Below are positions 8,808 to 18,363 of a stretch of DNA of 64,000 bases, in pieces. The notes under the pieces are model-generated. The model made no database searches, was not told where the DNA came from, and saw only the letters and a program-made list of their open reading frames with translations. Where the stretch lies: contig JAHJBC010000004.1 in NCBI GenBank assembly GCA_018813765.1, positions 1-64,000 of the forward strand. The letters are read 5' to 3'. The position numbers were made by a program, and so were the translations under genes. Every line of letters begins with the position of its first letter. Position 1 is the stretch's first letter. Source of the stretch: Gammaproteobacteria bacterium (lineage in GTDB: Bacteria > Pseudomonadota > Gammaproteobacteria > Burkholderiales > Gallionellaceae).

Positions 8808-11603
8808 ATGACCGGCAGCAAGCAGTTCATATTCGAATTCGAAAAGGGTGATGGCAAGAACAAGATGCTGCTGGGCGGAAAGGGCGCCAACCTGTGCGAG
8901 ATGACACAGATCGGCCTGAACGTCCCGCCCGGTTTCACCATCACCACCGATGCCTGCAATGCCTATCTGGAAAAGAACCAGTTGCCCGATGGCTTGATGG
9001 ACGACATCAAGGCGCACATGAAGTCGCTGGAGAAGAAGACCGGCAAGGGCTTCGGCAGCAAGGACAATCCGCTGCTCGTGTCGGTGCGTTCCGGTTCTTC
9101 CATGTCCATGCCGGGCATGATGGACACCATCCTCAACCTCGGCCTCAACGAGACTTCGCTCAAGGGGCTGATCAAGCAGACATCCAACGAGCGTTTCGCC
9201 TACGATGCCTATCGCCGCTTCATCCAGCTGTTCGGCAAGATCGCGCTCAACATCAGCGACGAGCATTTCGACGAACACATGGCCGCGATCAAGCGCAAGT
9301 ACGGCGCGCCGCAGGACGTCGACCTCAAGACGGAGCATCTCAAGGAATTGGCAGAAGAATTCCTGAAGATCGTGCAGAACCACAGCGGCAAGCCGTTCCC
9401 GCAGGACCCCTATGAACAACTGGAGATCGCGGTGGGCGCGGTGTTCCGCTCATGGATGGGCAAGCGCGCGGTGGATTACCGCAGGCAGTTCCGGATCACC
9501 AAAGACCAGGCCAGCGGAACAGCGGTCAACATCTGCACCATGGTGTTCGGCAACATGGGCAATGACTCCGGCACCGGCGTGGGTTTCACGCGCAACCCCG
9601 GCACCGGCGAGAACCTGATCTACGGCGAATACCTGACCAACGCGCAGGGCGAGGATGTGGTGGCGGGTATCCGCACCCCCAAGGCCATCGCCGAGATGGA
9701 AAAGGAGATGCCCGAGATCTATCGCCAGCTCATCACGCTGCACAACCGTCTGGAGTCGCATTACCACGAGGTGCAGGACTTCGAATTCACCATCGAGAAG
9801 GGCACCCTGTATTGCCTGCAAACGCGCAACGGCAAGATGAATGCGCGCGGCATGGTGCGTACTTCGGTGGAGATGTTCCACGAGGGATTGATCTCCAAGG
9901 AACGTGCACTGATGCGTGTCGAGCCCGCGATCCTGGAACAACTGCTGGTGCCGCAACTGGCGCCCAACTTCCACGGCAAGTCGCTGGCGCAGGGCCTGCC
10001 TGCCTCTCCCGGCGCCGCTTCCGGCAAGATCGTGTTCGATGCGGACACCGCCGAAGCACGCGGCCGTGCCGGCGAGAAGATCATCCTGGTGCGCGAAGAG
10101 ACCAAGCCGGAGGATATCCACGGCTTCTTCCAGGCACAGGGCATCCTGACCAGTCGCGGCGGCAAGACCTCGCACGCCGCCGTGGTGGCGCGCGGCATGG
10201 GCAAGCCCTGCGTCTCCGGTTGCGAAGCCATTGTCATCAACGACGTGCTGCGCAGCGCGCAGATCGGCGATACCACGCTGCATGAAGGCGACATCGTCAC
10301 CATCGACGGCGGCACCGGCCATGTTTATGCGGGCGAAGTGCCGACGGTGGAGCCGGAATTCTCAGAAGAATTGGTCACGCTGCTGGCCTGGGCGGACGAA
10401 ATCTCCCGTCTCAAGGTGATGGCGAATGCCGATACTCCCAACGACGCTCTGCGCGCGCGCGAATTCGGCGCCATGGGTATTGGCCTGTGCCGCACCGAGC
10501 GCATGTTCAATAGCACCGACCGCCTGCCCATCGTGCAGGAAATGATCCTGGCCGAGACTGTGGAAGAACGCCAGTCCGCACTGGATCGCCTGTTGCCGAT
10601 ACAGCGCGCCGACTTCAAGGGCATCTTCAAGGCCATGAAGGGCCTGCCCGTCACCGTGCGCCTGCTCGACCCGCCGATGCACGAGTTCCTGCCTACGGCC
10701 GCGCAACTCGAGCTGGAGATCGCCCACCTGCACCAGTTGAGCGACACCATCAAGGGCCTGGAAGAATTGCCGGATACGCTCAAGATGCTCAACCCCAAGC
10801 TGTATCAGCAATATGCCGACGGCCTGACTAAGCTCATGGGCGGACTGGGCGACTTCAAGGAATCGCATCTGGAAGACGACGTGATACACAAGAAGGAGAT
10901 CGTGCTGAAGAAGGTGCGCGCCCTGTCCGAAGTCAACCCGATGCTGGGTCACCGCGGCGTGCGCTTGGGTATCACCTATCCCGAGATCTATTCCATGCAG
11001 ATCCGTGCCGTGCTCGAAGCCGCAGCACTGTGCGCCAAGGAGGGGATCGAGATATACCCCGAGATCATGGTGCCGCAGGTGGCGACCGTTGAGGAGCTCA
11101 AGCGCATCCACAGTTATGTGGAACGCATCCATGCGGAAGTGAATGCGACGCACGGCATCGACGTGCAGTTCAAGTTCGGCTCCATGCTGGAAGTCGTGCG
11201 TGCCTGCATGCGCGCCCACCGCATGGCGGAGACCGCACAGTTCTTCTCGTTCGGCACCAACGACCTTACCCAAGCCACGTTCTCGTTCAGCCGCGAGGAT
11301 GCGGAAAACAAATTCCTGCCTGCCTATAACGAAACGGGCATCCTGGAAGACAATCCGTTCGAAGTGCTGGACATCAAGGGCGTGGGGCAACTGATGAAGC
11401 TGGCGGTCGGCAAGGGTCGCGCCACCAACCCGGACCTGAAAGTCGGCATCTGCGGCGAACATGGCGGCCACCCCGGCTCCATCCACTTCTGCCACCATAT
11501 CGGCCTCAACTACGTCTCCTGCTCCGGTCCGCGCGTGCCTATCGCACGCCTGGCGGCGGCACAGGCCAAATTGACGGAAGCCAACTACCAGGAACCGGTC
11601 TGA
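8808..11603 (+). CDS. ppdK: Pyruvate, phosphate dikinase
   Basis: A protein of 931 residues that interconverts pyruvate + ATP + Pi with PEP + AMP + PPi. The N-terminal ATP-binding domain contains [23 protein letters not shown]. The phosphohistidine domain has H456 in [15 protein letters not shown], and the C-terminal TIM barrel carries CGEHGGHP and the proton donor C905 in [15 protein letters not shown]. With pyruvate carboxylase nearby, it supplies PEP from pyruvate, the usual gluconeogenic step of reductive-TCA organisms. The ribosome site is GGGGAGG. A hairpin terminator follows at 11649. Confidence 0.97.
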   Translation: MTGSKQFIFEFEKGDGKNKMLLGGKGANLCEMTQIGLNVPPGFTITTDACNAYLEKNQLPDGLMDDIKAHMKSLEKKTGKGFGSKDNPLLVSVRSGSSMSMPGMMDTILNLGLNETSLKGLIKQTSNERFAYDAYRRFIQLFGKIALNISDEHFDEHMAAIKRKYGAPQDVDLKTEHLKELAEEFLKIVQNHSGKPFPQDPYEQLEIAVGAVFRSWMGKRAVDYRRQFRITKDQASGTAVNICTMVFGNMGNDSGTGVGFTRNPGTGENLIYGEYLTNAQGEDVVAGIRTPKAIAEMEKEMPEIYRQLITLHNRLESHYHEVQDFEFTIEKGTLYCLQTRNGKMNARGMVRTSVEMFHEGLISKERALMRVEPAILEQLLVPQLAPNFHGKSLAQGLPASPGAASGKIVFDADTAEARGRAGEKIILVREETKPEDIHGFFQAQGILTSRGGKTSHAAVVARGMGKPCVSGCEAIVINDVLRSAQIGDTTLHEGDIVTIDGGTGHVYAGEVPTVEPEFSEELVTLLAWADEISRLKVMANADTPNDALRAREFGAMGIGLCRTERMFNSTDRLPIVQEMILAETVEERQSALDRLLPIQRADFKGIFKAMKGLPVTVRLLDPPMHEFLPTAAQLELEIAHLHQLSDTIKGLEELPDTLKMLNPKLYQQYADGLTKLMGGLGDFKESHLEDDVIHKKEIVLKKVRALSEVNPMLGHRGVRLGITYPEIYSMQIRAVLEAAALCAKEGIEIYPEIMVPQVATVEELKRIHSYVERIHAEVNATHGIDVQFKFGSMLEVVRACMRAHRMAETAQFFSFGTNDLTQATFSFSREDAENKFLPAYNETGILEDNPFEVLDIKGVGQLMKLAVGKGRATNPDLKVGICGEHGGHPGSIHFCHHIGLNYVSCSGPRVPIARLAAAQAKLTEANYQEPV

Positions 11604-11646
11604 TCTGGTTATGCATGCGAAATAACGCTGTATCCAGAGTCAACTG

Positions 11647-14600
11647 ATGAAACACGCTCCGTTTGGGAGCGTGTTTCATTTTGGAGAACTGAATGAAACG
11701 TCGAATTTTCTGACTGTGCCTGATCGCTTGCACGCAACAACCAATACGCTTTATATCGACGCCGGGGTCGGAACCGTTCACGCATGCCTTTACGAAGGCG
11801 ACGGTAACCTGGTGCGGGAACTTGCTTTCAGCGCCAGCGGCGATTTACAGCAGACACTCGCCGCTCATGGCATAAACGCACTGTGCCGCGATGCTGCGGT
11901 CTACATCACCGGCAAGCTGCGCGATGTGATCCACACGACCCTGGGGAGAGGAGAGCGTATCCTGCCCTCCGCTGCATTGTGGTCGGCGGCGCAGGGCCTG
12001 GCGCAACTATCCGCCAGCGATGAGAACCTGGCTGTAGTGGAGCTTTCCGCCTCAGGCTATATGGTGATCGGGGTCAAGCCCGACGGAACGCTGCGCGACG
12101 ATACGCTGCACGTCAATCCGCGTTGCGGCGCCGGCTCCGGGATCAATCTTGACCGGGTGTTGCAGAAGCTGGGCATCGCGCGCGAATCGGTGGACGGCCT
12201 GCTGGCTGCTTATCTGGGCGAAGAGAACGCCGCTCGCCGCGCCGCAGTCAACGTGCGCGCCGACCGCTGCGGCGTGTTTGCTTCTTCCGCCACCATCTCC
12301 GACAAGAATCAGGGCATCCCGCTCGACTTCGCCCTTGCTGTCACGCTCAAGTCGGAAGTGCTGAAAGCATGCAAGAAGCTGCCTTCCGGCTTCGATACGG
12401 TGTGGCTCACCGGTCGCATCTTCGCCTGGCAGTTTGCGCGAGACTGCGCCGCCGACCACTTCCGCACCTTGGAGGTGAGGCAGCTTCATTTCGACGATGC
12501 GCAGCGCCTGTCTATTGACGGCATGCGCCGCCTGGTCGGCAGCATAGGCGCAGGGCGCTTCAGTCAGGCCGAGGAACGCGTGCGTCGCAGCGAAAAGCTG
12601 GTGGAGCATCCGGGCTTTGCGGCGCTGCATGAAAGTCTTGTCGCGCGTCAGTTGTATCACCGCTTGCCCGCCGCCCCCGTATCCATCCCCGGAACCGCCA
12701 TGCCGCTGCTGCTCGGGCTCGACGTGGGTTCCACCATGGCCAAGCTGATCGTCAGCGATGCGAAAGGCGAGCAAGTGGTATTCCGTGGTGCCTATAGCAA
12801 CGCGGGCGACACCATCTCCACCATCAAGGCCATCTTCAGCGACCTGGAGGCAAGACTGGGCCCGGAACTCAGCGTGGTGCAGATCGGCATCACCGGTAGT
12901 GCCCGTTATCAGGTACAGCAATCGCTCAGTCGAATCTATCCGCAACTGGCCGACCGGGTGGTCGTGCTGGTGGAGAATTACGCCCACGCTCGCGGCTCGG
13001 TGGGATACGCGCGCGAGCACATAGAACGGCTCAAGGCGGCGGGGGTCACCGGCATCAATGAGGAATTGTGCGTGCTGGTGGATATCGGTGGCGAGGACAC
13101 CAAGGTCTCCACCATCGCGCTCGGCAAGGCAGAATTGTTCGACAATGCCATGAACGTCAAATGCTCCGCCGGAACCGGCAGCCTGATGGATACGCTGGCC
13201 GCGCTGTTCGGTTTGCCGAGTATCGCGGACGCCTGCGCCGAGGGCTATGCGGCTCCGCGCGGCTATGCCATCAACGCCACCTGTGCCGTGTTCCTGATGG
13301 AGAATGCACGCAAGCTGCAGGCGGAAGGTTGTCCGCGCGACGAGATCATCGCCTCGGCCAACTGGGCCATCGTCGACAACATGGCGCACAGTCTGTGGAA
13401 GCAATTGCAGTTGCCGCCCAATACGGTCGTGCTGCTGCACGGGCAGACCATGCTGAGCGAACCGTTGCCGCTGGCAGTGACCGAACGGCTGCAACAGTTC
13501 GTCGGCGGGCCGGTGTACGCTCTGGTGCCTCCCGATCCCGGTCACCGCGCCTGCTTCGGTCTGATCCGCACTCTGGCCGAACAGCGGCTGTCCGGCGGCA
13601 TCAGCATCCGGCTGCACGACTTCATCGACCGCCGCTACGAAAAACGCATCATTCAGTGTAAGGGAGCCGCCTGCGGCGACAAGGATGCGCGCTGCAACCG
13701 CAGCCACCTCTCCGGCCATGGCGAAGACACGCGCCGCTTCAGCTTCACGCTGGGTGGCTGCACCGCCATCAACGAGATGCTGGCCAGGAAAGGGCCGAAA
13801 CAGGCGGCGGTCGAAGACAGCTACAAGGCGGTCTGGGAGTTCATCGACCGGCATCACCCGCACTCGGATGCCCCCAACCGACTGGTGATCCCGCGCAGCT
13901 TCACGGTCTCGGAGTGGGCTTATCTGTTCGCCCATCTGTTCGAAGGGCTGGGCGTGCCGGTGCACGTGGACAATGTGCGCGAGAGCGATGTGATCGAAGC
14001 GCAACCGCATTTCCACATTGACACCTGCGCGCCGCACATCGGCGCGGTGGGCCAGTACCGCCGCCTTGCCGCTGCGCCTCACGGCATGATCCTGGCGCCG
14101 CAGCTCAAATTCCTGCCGGTCAAGGGTGGCAGCCTGGGGCGCACCTGCACCATCAACCAGGGCGGCGTGGCGGTGGCCAAGACGCTGGCGGAATCCGCTT
14201 TCCCGGATGCACGCATCCATCTTTTTTTCGTCGACCTGAAGAAACTGGAAGCGAATCACCTCGCCGCCCAGCTCTTTCCGCGTCTGGCGCCGGTCTTCGC
14301 CCACTACGCCATCGACCTCACGGAACCAGAACTGCGCAAGCGGCTGCGCGACGCGATCAAAGCGCAGGCCAAGCTGCGCCGCGACGCCGGGGACTATGCC
14401 GCCGAAATGGCGGAAAAGGCCCTGGCCGAGGGACGCCAGGTGGCGCTAGTGATCGGCCGCGAATACATTCTCACCCCTGGCATCTACGACAGCCACGTTG
14501 GCCGCCTGCTGCGCGACCAGGGGATGGCGGCGATCCCCGGATACCTGCTCGATGCCGAACTGGCTCCCCAGTTCGACCACCTGTACTGGCGCAACCCGCA

Positions 14601-16401
14601 CCTGATCGCCACCCTGGCCGATGCGGCCGCGCGCCGCACCCTGCATACCATCGTCGGCCATCCGCGCCTGCGCGAACTGTTCCGGCGTATCGAATGCGAC
14701 AGCGAAGCGCTGCTGCCGGTGGTGCAGGTCTCCACTTTCCTGTGCGGACCGGACAGCGTCACCACTCCGCTGGTCGCAGAACTGACCCGGCAGCGACCCT
14801 ATCTGCTGATCCAATCCGACGCGGCAATCAAGGAACTGGCGCATCTGGAGAATCGCATGAACACCTATGTGCGCCAGTTGGGCAGCGGACTGCATCAGGA
14901 ACTGCTTGCCGGTCAAGACGCCGCCTTCGATATCAAGGTGCTGAATGAACTGGTCAACGGCGAGGCCATAGATCCGGCGCGCGATGTGATCTATTTCCCC
15001 ACCATGGGCGACAACCGCCCGGTCACCGCCGTGATGCGCGCCGCCGGCTATACCTGCATCGACAATTACGACGATGCCAGTTACGACTTGCAGGCGCTGA
15101 TCGTCGCGGGGCGCGAGTTCGCCGGAGACTCGGTATGCGCGCCGTTGGCCGCCGTCTATGGCGACGTGCTTGGTGCAGTAGCGGATTTCAAACGCCGCCG
15201 TGCCACTGCCGATCCGCTGGTGGCGGGCAAACAGCGGGTGCTGATCTTCAACAACAAGGGGCTGGGCCCCTGTCGGCAGGGACAGTACGTGGAGACGCAC
15301 AAGATCTTCGTCGACCGGATGCAGCGTCAGGGCGGACTGGGCGAGGAGGCGATGCTGCGCTTCCTGGTGGGCCACGAGACCAAGGCCTTCGACTTCGGCC
15401 TGCCGCGCTGGGCTTTGCTGCGCGGCATTCAGGGTGTGGTGTTGCAGGGGGTGCTGTACCAGTTGCTGTTCGACCTCGGCGCCACTTGCCGCGACTACGA
15501 CGAATACCAGCGTTTCCTCGCAGAATTCCGCGAACTGAAAGCGGAGCTATACGCCATCATCGAACAGAAGCTGAAACCGACGGCGCGCGGGAAATGGCTG
15601 GCAAAACGCTTTGGCAGCATCCCGCTGCTGGGCATGGCGGTGAACTATTTTGCCTACCGCTTCCATGCCCGCGACCTGCAACTGCCGCTGCGCCGCTTCG
15701 CAGCCCGCTGGCGCCGTCCGGCAACAGGCGGGGAGATCGCCGTTTACGTCGAAGGCGAGGTCTACATGCGCGTCAGCCAGGTCGAGGAGTTGTTCCGCAC
15801 TTTGATCGCGACGCTCGGCTTCAGCAAGTTTCGCCTCGCCCACAGCCCGGCCTGGTGCTTCCTCGATTACAAGCTGGCGGGCATGATGATGCGCGCTGCC
15901 GAAGCGATAGACGAGGCAAAACGCCAGTTGGCCAGCACCAATCCGGCACAACCGCGCCCGGCATTGCGCCGTCATTTGTGGAAGAAGAGGCGTCGCCTCG
16001 CGGCACTTACCGCCGTCCAATGGTCGTTGCGTCACCTGCTGGCTGCACCTCTCTACCGCGCCGCCGGAGTCAAATTACCCGCCTCCATGCCGCAGGTGTT
16101 GAAGGTTGCCAAGGAAGTGATTCCCACGCAACGTCCCGGCGGCGAACTGGTTCCCTATGTGGGCGAAGCGCTGCTCAAACTGCGCGAAGGCTATGATCTG
16201 GTGCTCAATGTCGCGCCGGAAGGATGCATGGTGTCTTCTCTGGGCGAGGTGATTACCCCAGGCATCACCCGCGTTGCACCTGAAACTGGAGGCCGCATCC
16301 AGCACCTTTTCTCACAGCAGGGCGATGTGGATGCCGAACTGCTCGCCTTGGCGCTGCTCAAGACGGTCGGTCCGGAGCGTTATTACCGCACCGCCTGCTA
16401 A
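11647..16401 (+). CDS. Large CoA-dehydratase activase-like fusion (BadF/BadG/HgdC + DUF2229 + HgdB-like)
   Basis: About 1584 residues. Two ASKHA-type ATPase domains of the BadF/BadG/BcrA/HgdC family come first (about 30-320 and 355-645). The second has the clear motifs LLLGLDVGSTMAKL, VDIGGEDTKV and NVKCSAGTGSLMD. A Cys-rich segment follows (CKGAACGDKDARC, about 670), then a DUF2229-like region and a long C-terminal part resembling the 2-hydroxyacyl-CoA dehydratase beta subunit. Known single-domain activators use ATP to push an electron into a dehydratase or reductase. The role of these giant fusions is unknown. The start is uncertain: ATG 11647 lies in the ppdK terminator hairpin, and in-frame GTG 11671, GTG 11716 or TTG 11728 would still keep both ATPases. 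No dehydratase partner gene is adjacent. Confidence 0.8.
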   Translation: MKHAPFGSVFHFGELNETSNFLTVPDRLHATTNTLYIDAGVGTVHACLYEGDGNLVRELAFSASGDLQQTLAAHGINALCRDAAVYITGKLRDVIHTTLGRGERILPSAALWSAAQGLAQLSASDENLAVVELSASGYMVIGVKPDGTLRDDTLHVNPRCGAGSGINLDRVLQKLGIARESVDGLLAAYLGEENAARRAAVNVRADRCGVFASSATISDKNQGIPLDFALAVTLKSEVLKACKKLPSGFDTVWLTGRIFAWQFARDCAADHFRTLEVRQLHFDDAQRLSIDGMRRLVGSIGAGRFSQAEERVRRSEKLVEHPGFAALHESLVARQLYHRLPAAPVSIPGTAMPLLLGLDVGSTMAKLIVSDAKGEQVVFRGAYSNAGDTISTIKAIFSDLEARLGPELSVVQIGITGSARYQVQQSLSRIYPQLADRVVVLVENYAHARGSVGYAREHIERLKAAGVTGINEELCVLVDIGGEDTKVSTIALGKAELFDNAMNVKCSAGTGSLMDTLAALFGLPSIADACAEGYAAPRGYAINATCAVFLMENARKLQAEGCPRDEIIASANWAIVDNMAHSLWKQLQLPPNTVVLLHGQTMLSEPLPLAVTERLQQFVGGPVYALVPPDPGHRACFGLIRTLAEQRLSGGISIRLHDFIDRRYEKRIIQCKGAACGDKDARCNRSHLSGHGEDTRRFSFTLGGCTAINEMLARKGPKQAAVEDSYKAVWEFIDRHHPHSDAPNRLVIPRSFTVSEWAYLFAHLFEGLGVPVHVDNVRESDVIEAQPHFHIDTCAPHIGAVGQYRRLAAAPHGMILAPQLKFLPVKGGSLGRTCTINQGGVAVAKTLAESAFPDARIHLFFVDLKKLEANHLAAQLFPRLAPVFAHYAIDLTEPELRKRLRDAIKAQAKLRRDAGDYAAEMAEKALAEGRQVALVIGREYILTPGIYDSHVGRLLRDQGMAAIPGYLLDAELAPQFDHLYWRNPHLIATLADAAARRTLHTIVGHPRLRELFRRIECDSEALLPVVQVSTFLCGPDSVTTPLVAELTRQRPYLLIQSDAAIKELAHLENRMNTYVRQLGSGLHQELLAGQDAAFDIKVLNELVNGEAIDPARDVIYFPTMGDNRPVTAVMRAAGYTCIDNYDDASYDLQALIVAGREFAGDSVCAPLAAVYGDVLGAVADFKRRRATADPLVAGKQRVLIFNNKGLGPCRQGQYVETHKIFVDRMQRQGGLGEEAMLRFLVGHETKAFDFGLPRWALLRGIQGVVLQGVLYQLLFDLGATCRDYDEYQRFLAEFRELKAELYAIIEQKLKPTARGKWLAKRFGSIPLLGMAVNYFAYRFHARDLQLPLRRFAARWRRPATGGEIAVYVEGEVYMRVSQVEELFRTLIATLGFSKFRLAHSPAWCFLDYKLAGMMMRAAEAIDEAKRQLASTNPAQPRPALRRHLWKKRRRLAALTAVQWSLRHLLAAPLYRAAGVKLPASMPQVLKVAKEVIPTQRPGGELVPYVGEALLKLREGYDLVLNVAPEGCMVSSLGEVITPGITRVAPETGGRIQHLFSQQGDVDAELLALALLKTVGPERYYRTAC
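11648..11676 (+). terminator. Hairpin after ppdK
   Basis: GAAACACGCTCC-GTTTG-GGAGCGTGTTTC, a 12-bp perfect stem, followed by ATTTT. It is most simply the ppdK terminator. It also covers the first ATG (11647) of the next reading frame, which makes that ATG an unlikely start. Confidence 0.75.
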
Positions 16402-16442
16402 CCGGAAACAACGAGTTCAGTAGCAGAATGTCGAAAAATGCA

Positions 16443-16470
16443 AAGAGGGGTGCGGAAACGCACCCCTCTT
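16443..16470. terminator. Bidirectional terminator between convergent genes
   Basis: AAGAGGGGTGCG-GAAA-CGCACCCCTCTT, a 12-bp perfect stem with a GAAA tetraloop, followed by CGTTT on the plus strand. On the minus strand the stem is followed by TTTGC. It separates the activase fusion from the convergent pycB. Confidence 0.85.
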
Positions 16471-16493
16471 CGTTTGATGCTTCGTTGCGGGCT

Positions 16494-18338
16494 TTACTCG
16501 GTGCCCTGGATCTCGACCAGCGTCTCGTCCGGAGCCACACTGTCGCCTTTTTTGACGTGGACGCCGATTACCACGCCGCTGATGGGCGCCTGGATCTCGT
16601 TCTCCATCTTCATCGCTTCGATGACCAGCACGCCGTCGCCTGCCTCGACCTCGTCACCGACCTCGACTTTGACGTCGACGATTGTGCCGGGCATGGCGGT
16701 GACCACGCAGCCTTCGTGCGAAGGTTGCGGGCGACCGACGCCGCTGGCAGAGGCTGCTGGCTTCTTCCTGCCGGTGCCGCTGCCGCCGGTGACCTCGATC
16801 TCGTTCAGCGTCTCGACCATGACTTCTTCCGAGATGCCGTCTATGGAAACGTAGAAGGGACGCTTCGCCTCGCCGTGGTGGCCGCTACCGGTGAGGTTGA
16901 TGTGGTAGGTTTCACCATGCAGGGTCACCTTGAACTCGTTGGGCGCATAACGTTCGGTGGAGGTCGTCACGGCATCCTTCGACAGCAGCGGCTCGGGTTG
17001 CAGGGTGTTGGCATTGCGTTCCTGCAGGAAGGTCTTGGCAATCTCCGGGAACATGGCGAAGGTCAGCACATCCTCCTCGCTCTTGGCGAAGGTCTCGCAC
17101 TGGATGGCGAGTTTGTTCATCTCGGGTTCTAGCAGGTCGGCCGGGCGGCAGGTCACGACCTCGGCATCGCCGACCGCCATCTTCCTGACCTGCTCGTTGA
17201 CCTTACCCGGCGCCTTGCCGTAGTGGCCGAGCAGGTAGTTCTTGACCTCGTTGGTGACTGACTTGTAGCGCGCGCCGGTCAGCACGTTCATCACGGCCTG
17301 GGTGCCGACGATCTGCGAAGTCGGCGTCACCAGCGGCGGGTAGCCCAGATCCTCGCGCACGCGCGGGATCTCGGCCAGCACTTCGTTCATGCGGTTGAGC
17401 GCGCCGGACTCCTTGAGCTGGCTGGACAGGTTGGAGATCATGCCGCCGGGCACCTGGTTGACCAGCACGCGCGTGTCCACGCCGGTAAAGGCGCTCTCGT
17501 ACTGCCAGTATTTCTGCCGCACCTCGTAGAAATAGGCGGTGACTTCCTGGATCGCGGCCAGATCGAGTTCGGTGTCGTACGGTGTGCCCCGTAAAGCGGC
17601 GACGATGCTCTCGGTCGAAGAATGGCTGGCGCCTTCGCCGAACGAGGAATTGCAAGTGTCGAGAATGGTGGCGCCGGCTTCCACCGCCTTCAGGAAGGTC
17701 ATGGCCGACAGGCCTGAGGTCGCATGGCTGTGCAGGTGGATGGGCAGGCCGACGGCGGCGCGCATCGCCTTGACCAGTTCGAACGCAGAGTAGGGGGTGA
17801 GCAGGCCGGCCATGTCCTTGATGCAGATGGTGTCGCAGCCCATGGCTTCCAGCTCGCGTGCCTGCGCGACGAATTGCGGGATGTCATGCACCGGGCTGGT
17901 GGTGTAGCTGATGCAACCCTCGGCATGTTTGCCGGATTTCTTGACCGCCTCAACGGAGACCTTGATGTTGCGCAGATCGTTCATCGCGTCGAACACGCGG
18001 AACACGTCGATGCCGTTGTCGGCCGACTTCTGCACGAAGGCGCGCACCACGTCGTCTGAATAATGGCGGTAGCCGAGCAGGTTCTGTCCGCGCAACAGCA
18101 TCTGGATGCGTGTGTTCGGCAGGGCTTTACGCAGCTTCTTGAGGCGCTCCCACGGGTCTTCCTTGAGGAAACGCACGCAGGAATCGAAGGTGGCGCCGCC
18201 CCAGGCTTCCAGCGACCAGAAGCCGATGCTGTCCAGCTTGTGACAGATGGGAAGCATGTCGTCGGTGCGCATGCGGGTAGCGATCAGGGATTGATGACCG
18301 TCGCGCAGGACCAGTTCGGAGATGAGGGTTTTTGCCAT
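16494..18338 (-). CDS. pycB: Pyruvate carboxylase subunit B (carboxyltransferase + biotin carrier)
   Basis: A protein of 614 residues. The N-terminal carboxyltransferase domain (LVLRDGHQSLIATRMRTDDM, RGQNLLGYRHY, HLHSHATSGLS) is followed by a conserved carboxylase domain and a C-terminal biotinyl domain with EAMKMENE, where K577 carries biotin. Start ATG 18338 is the family start, although the frame is open to 18548. The same architecture is found in the oxaloacetate decarboxylase alpha chain and in 2-oxoglutarate carboxylase. Pairing with a biotin carboxylase subunit 25 nt upstream, and no membrane decarboxylase subunits, argues for a carboxylase. Pyruvate to oxaloacetate is the most likely reaction. 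Confidence 0.88.
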   Translation of the reverse strand: MAKTLISELVLRDGHQSLIATRMRTDDMLPICHKLDSIGFWSLEAWGGATFDSCVRFLKEDPWERLKKLRKALPNTRIQMLLRGQNLLGYRHYSDDVVRAFVQKSADNGIDVFRVFDAMNDLRNIKVSVEAVKKSGKHAEGCISYTTSPVHDIPQFVAQARELEAMGCDTICIKDMAGLLTPYSAFELVKAMRAAVGLPIHLHSHATSGLSAMTFLKAVEAGATILDTCNSSFGEGASHSSTESIVAALRGTPYDTELDLAAIQEVTAYFYEVRQKYWQYESAFTGVDTRVLVNQVPGGMISNLSSQLKESGALNRMNEVLAEIPRVREDLGYPPLVTPTSQIVGTQAVMNVLTGARYKSVTNEVKNYLLGHYGKAPGKVNEQVRKMAVGDAEVVTCRPADLLEPEMNKLAIQCETFAKSEEDVLTFAMFPEIAKTFLQERNANTLQPEPLLSKDAVTTSTERYAPNEFKVTLHGETYHINLTGSGHHGEAKRPFYVSIDGISEEVMVETLNEIEVTGGSGTGRKKPAASASGVGRPQPSHEGCVVTAMPGTIVDVKVEVGDEVEAGDGVLVIEAMKMENEIQAPISGVVIGVHVKKGDSVAPDETLVEIQGTE

Positions 18339-18363
18339 GGTATCGACTTGAAAAAGATTGAGA

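Noticed and set aside
12052-14304. 750-codon minus-strand frame in the activase fusion
   Set aside because: The plus strand carries recognisable ATPase motifs at the same place; the minus product does not resemble a protein.
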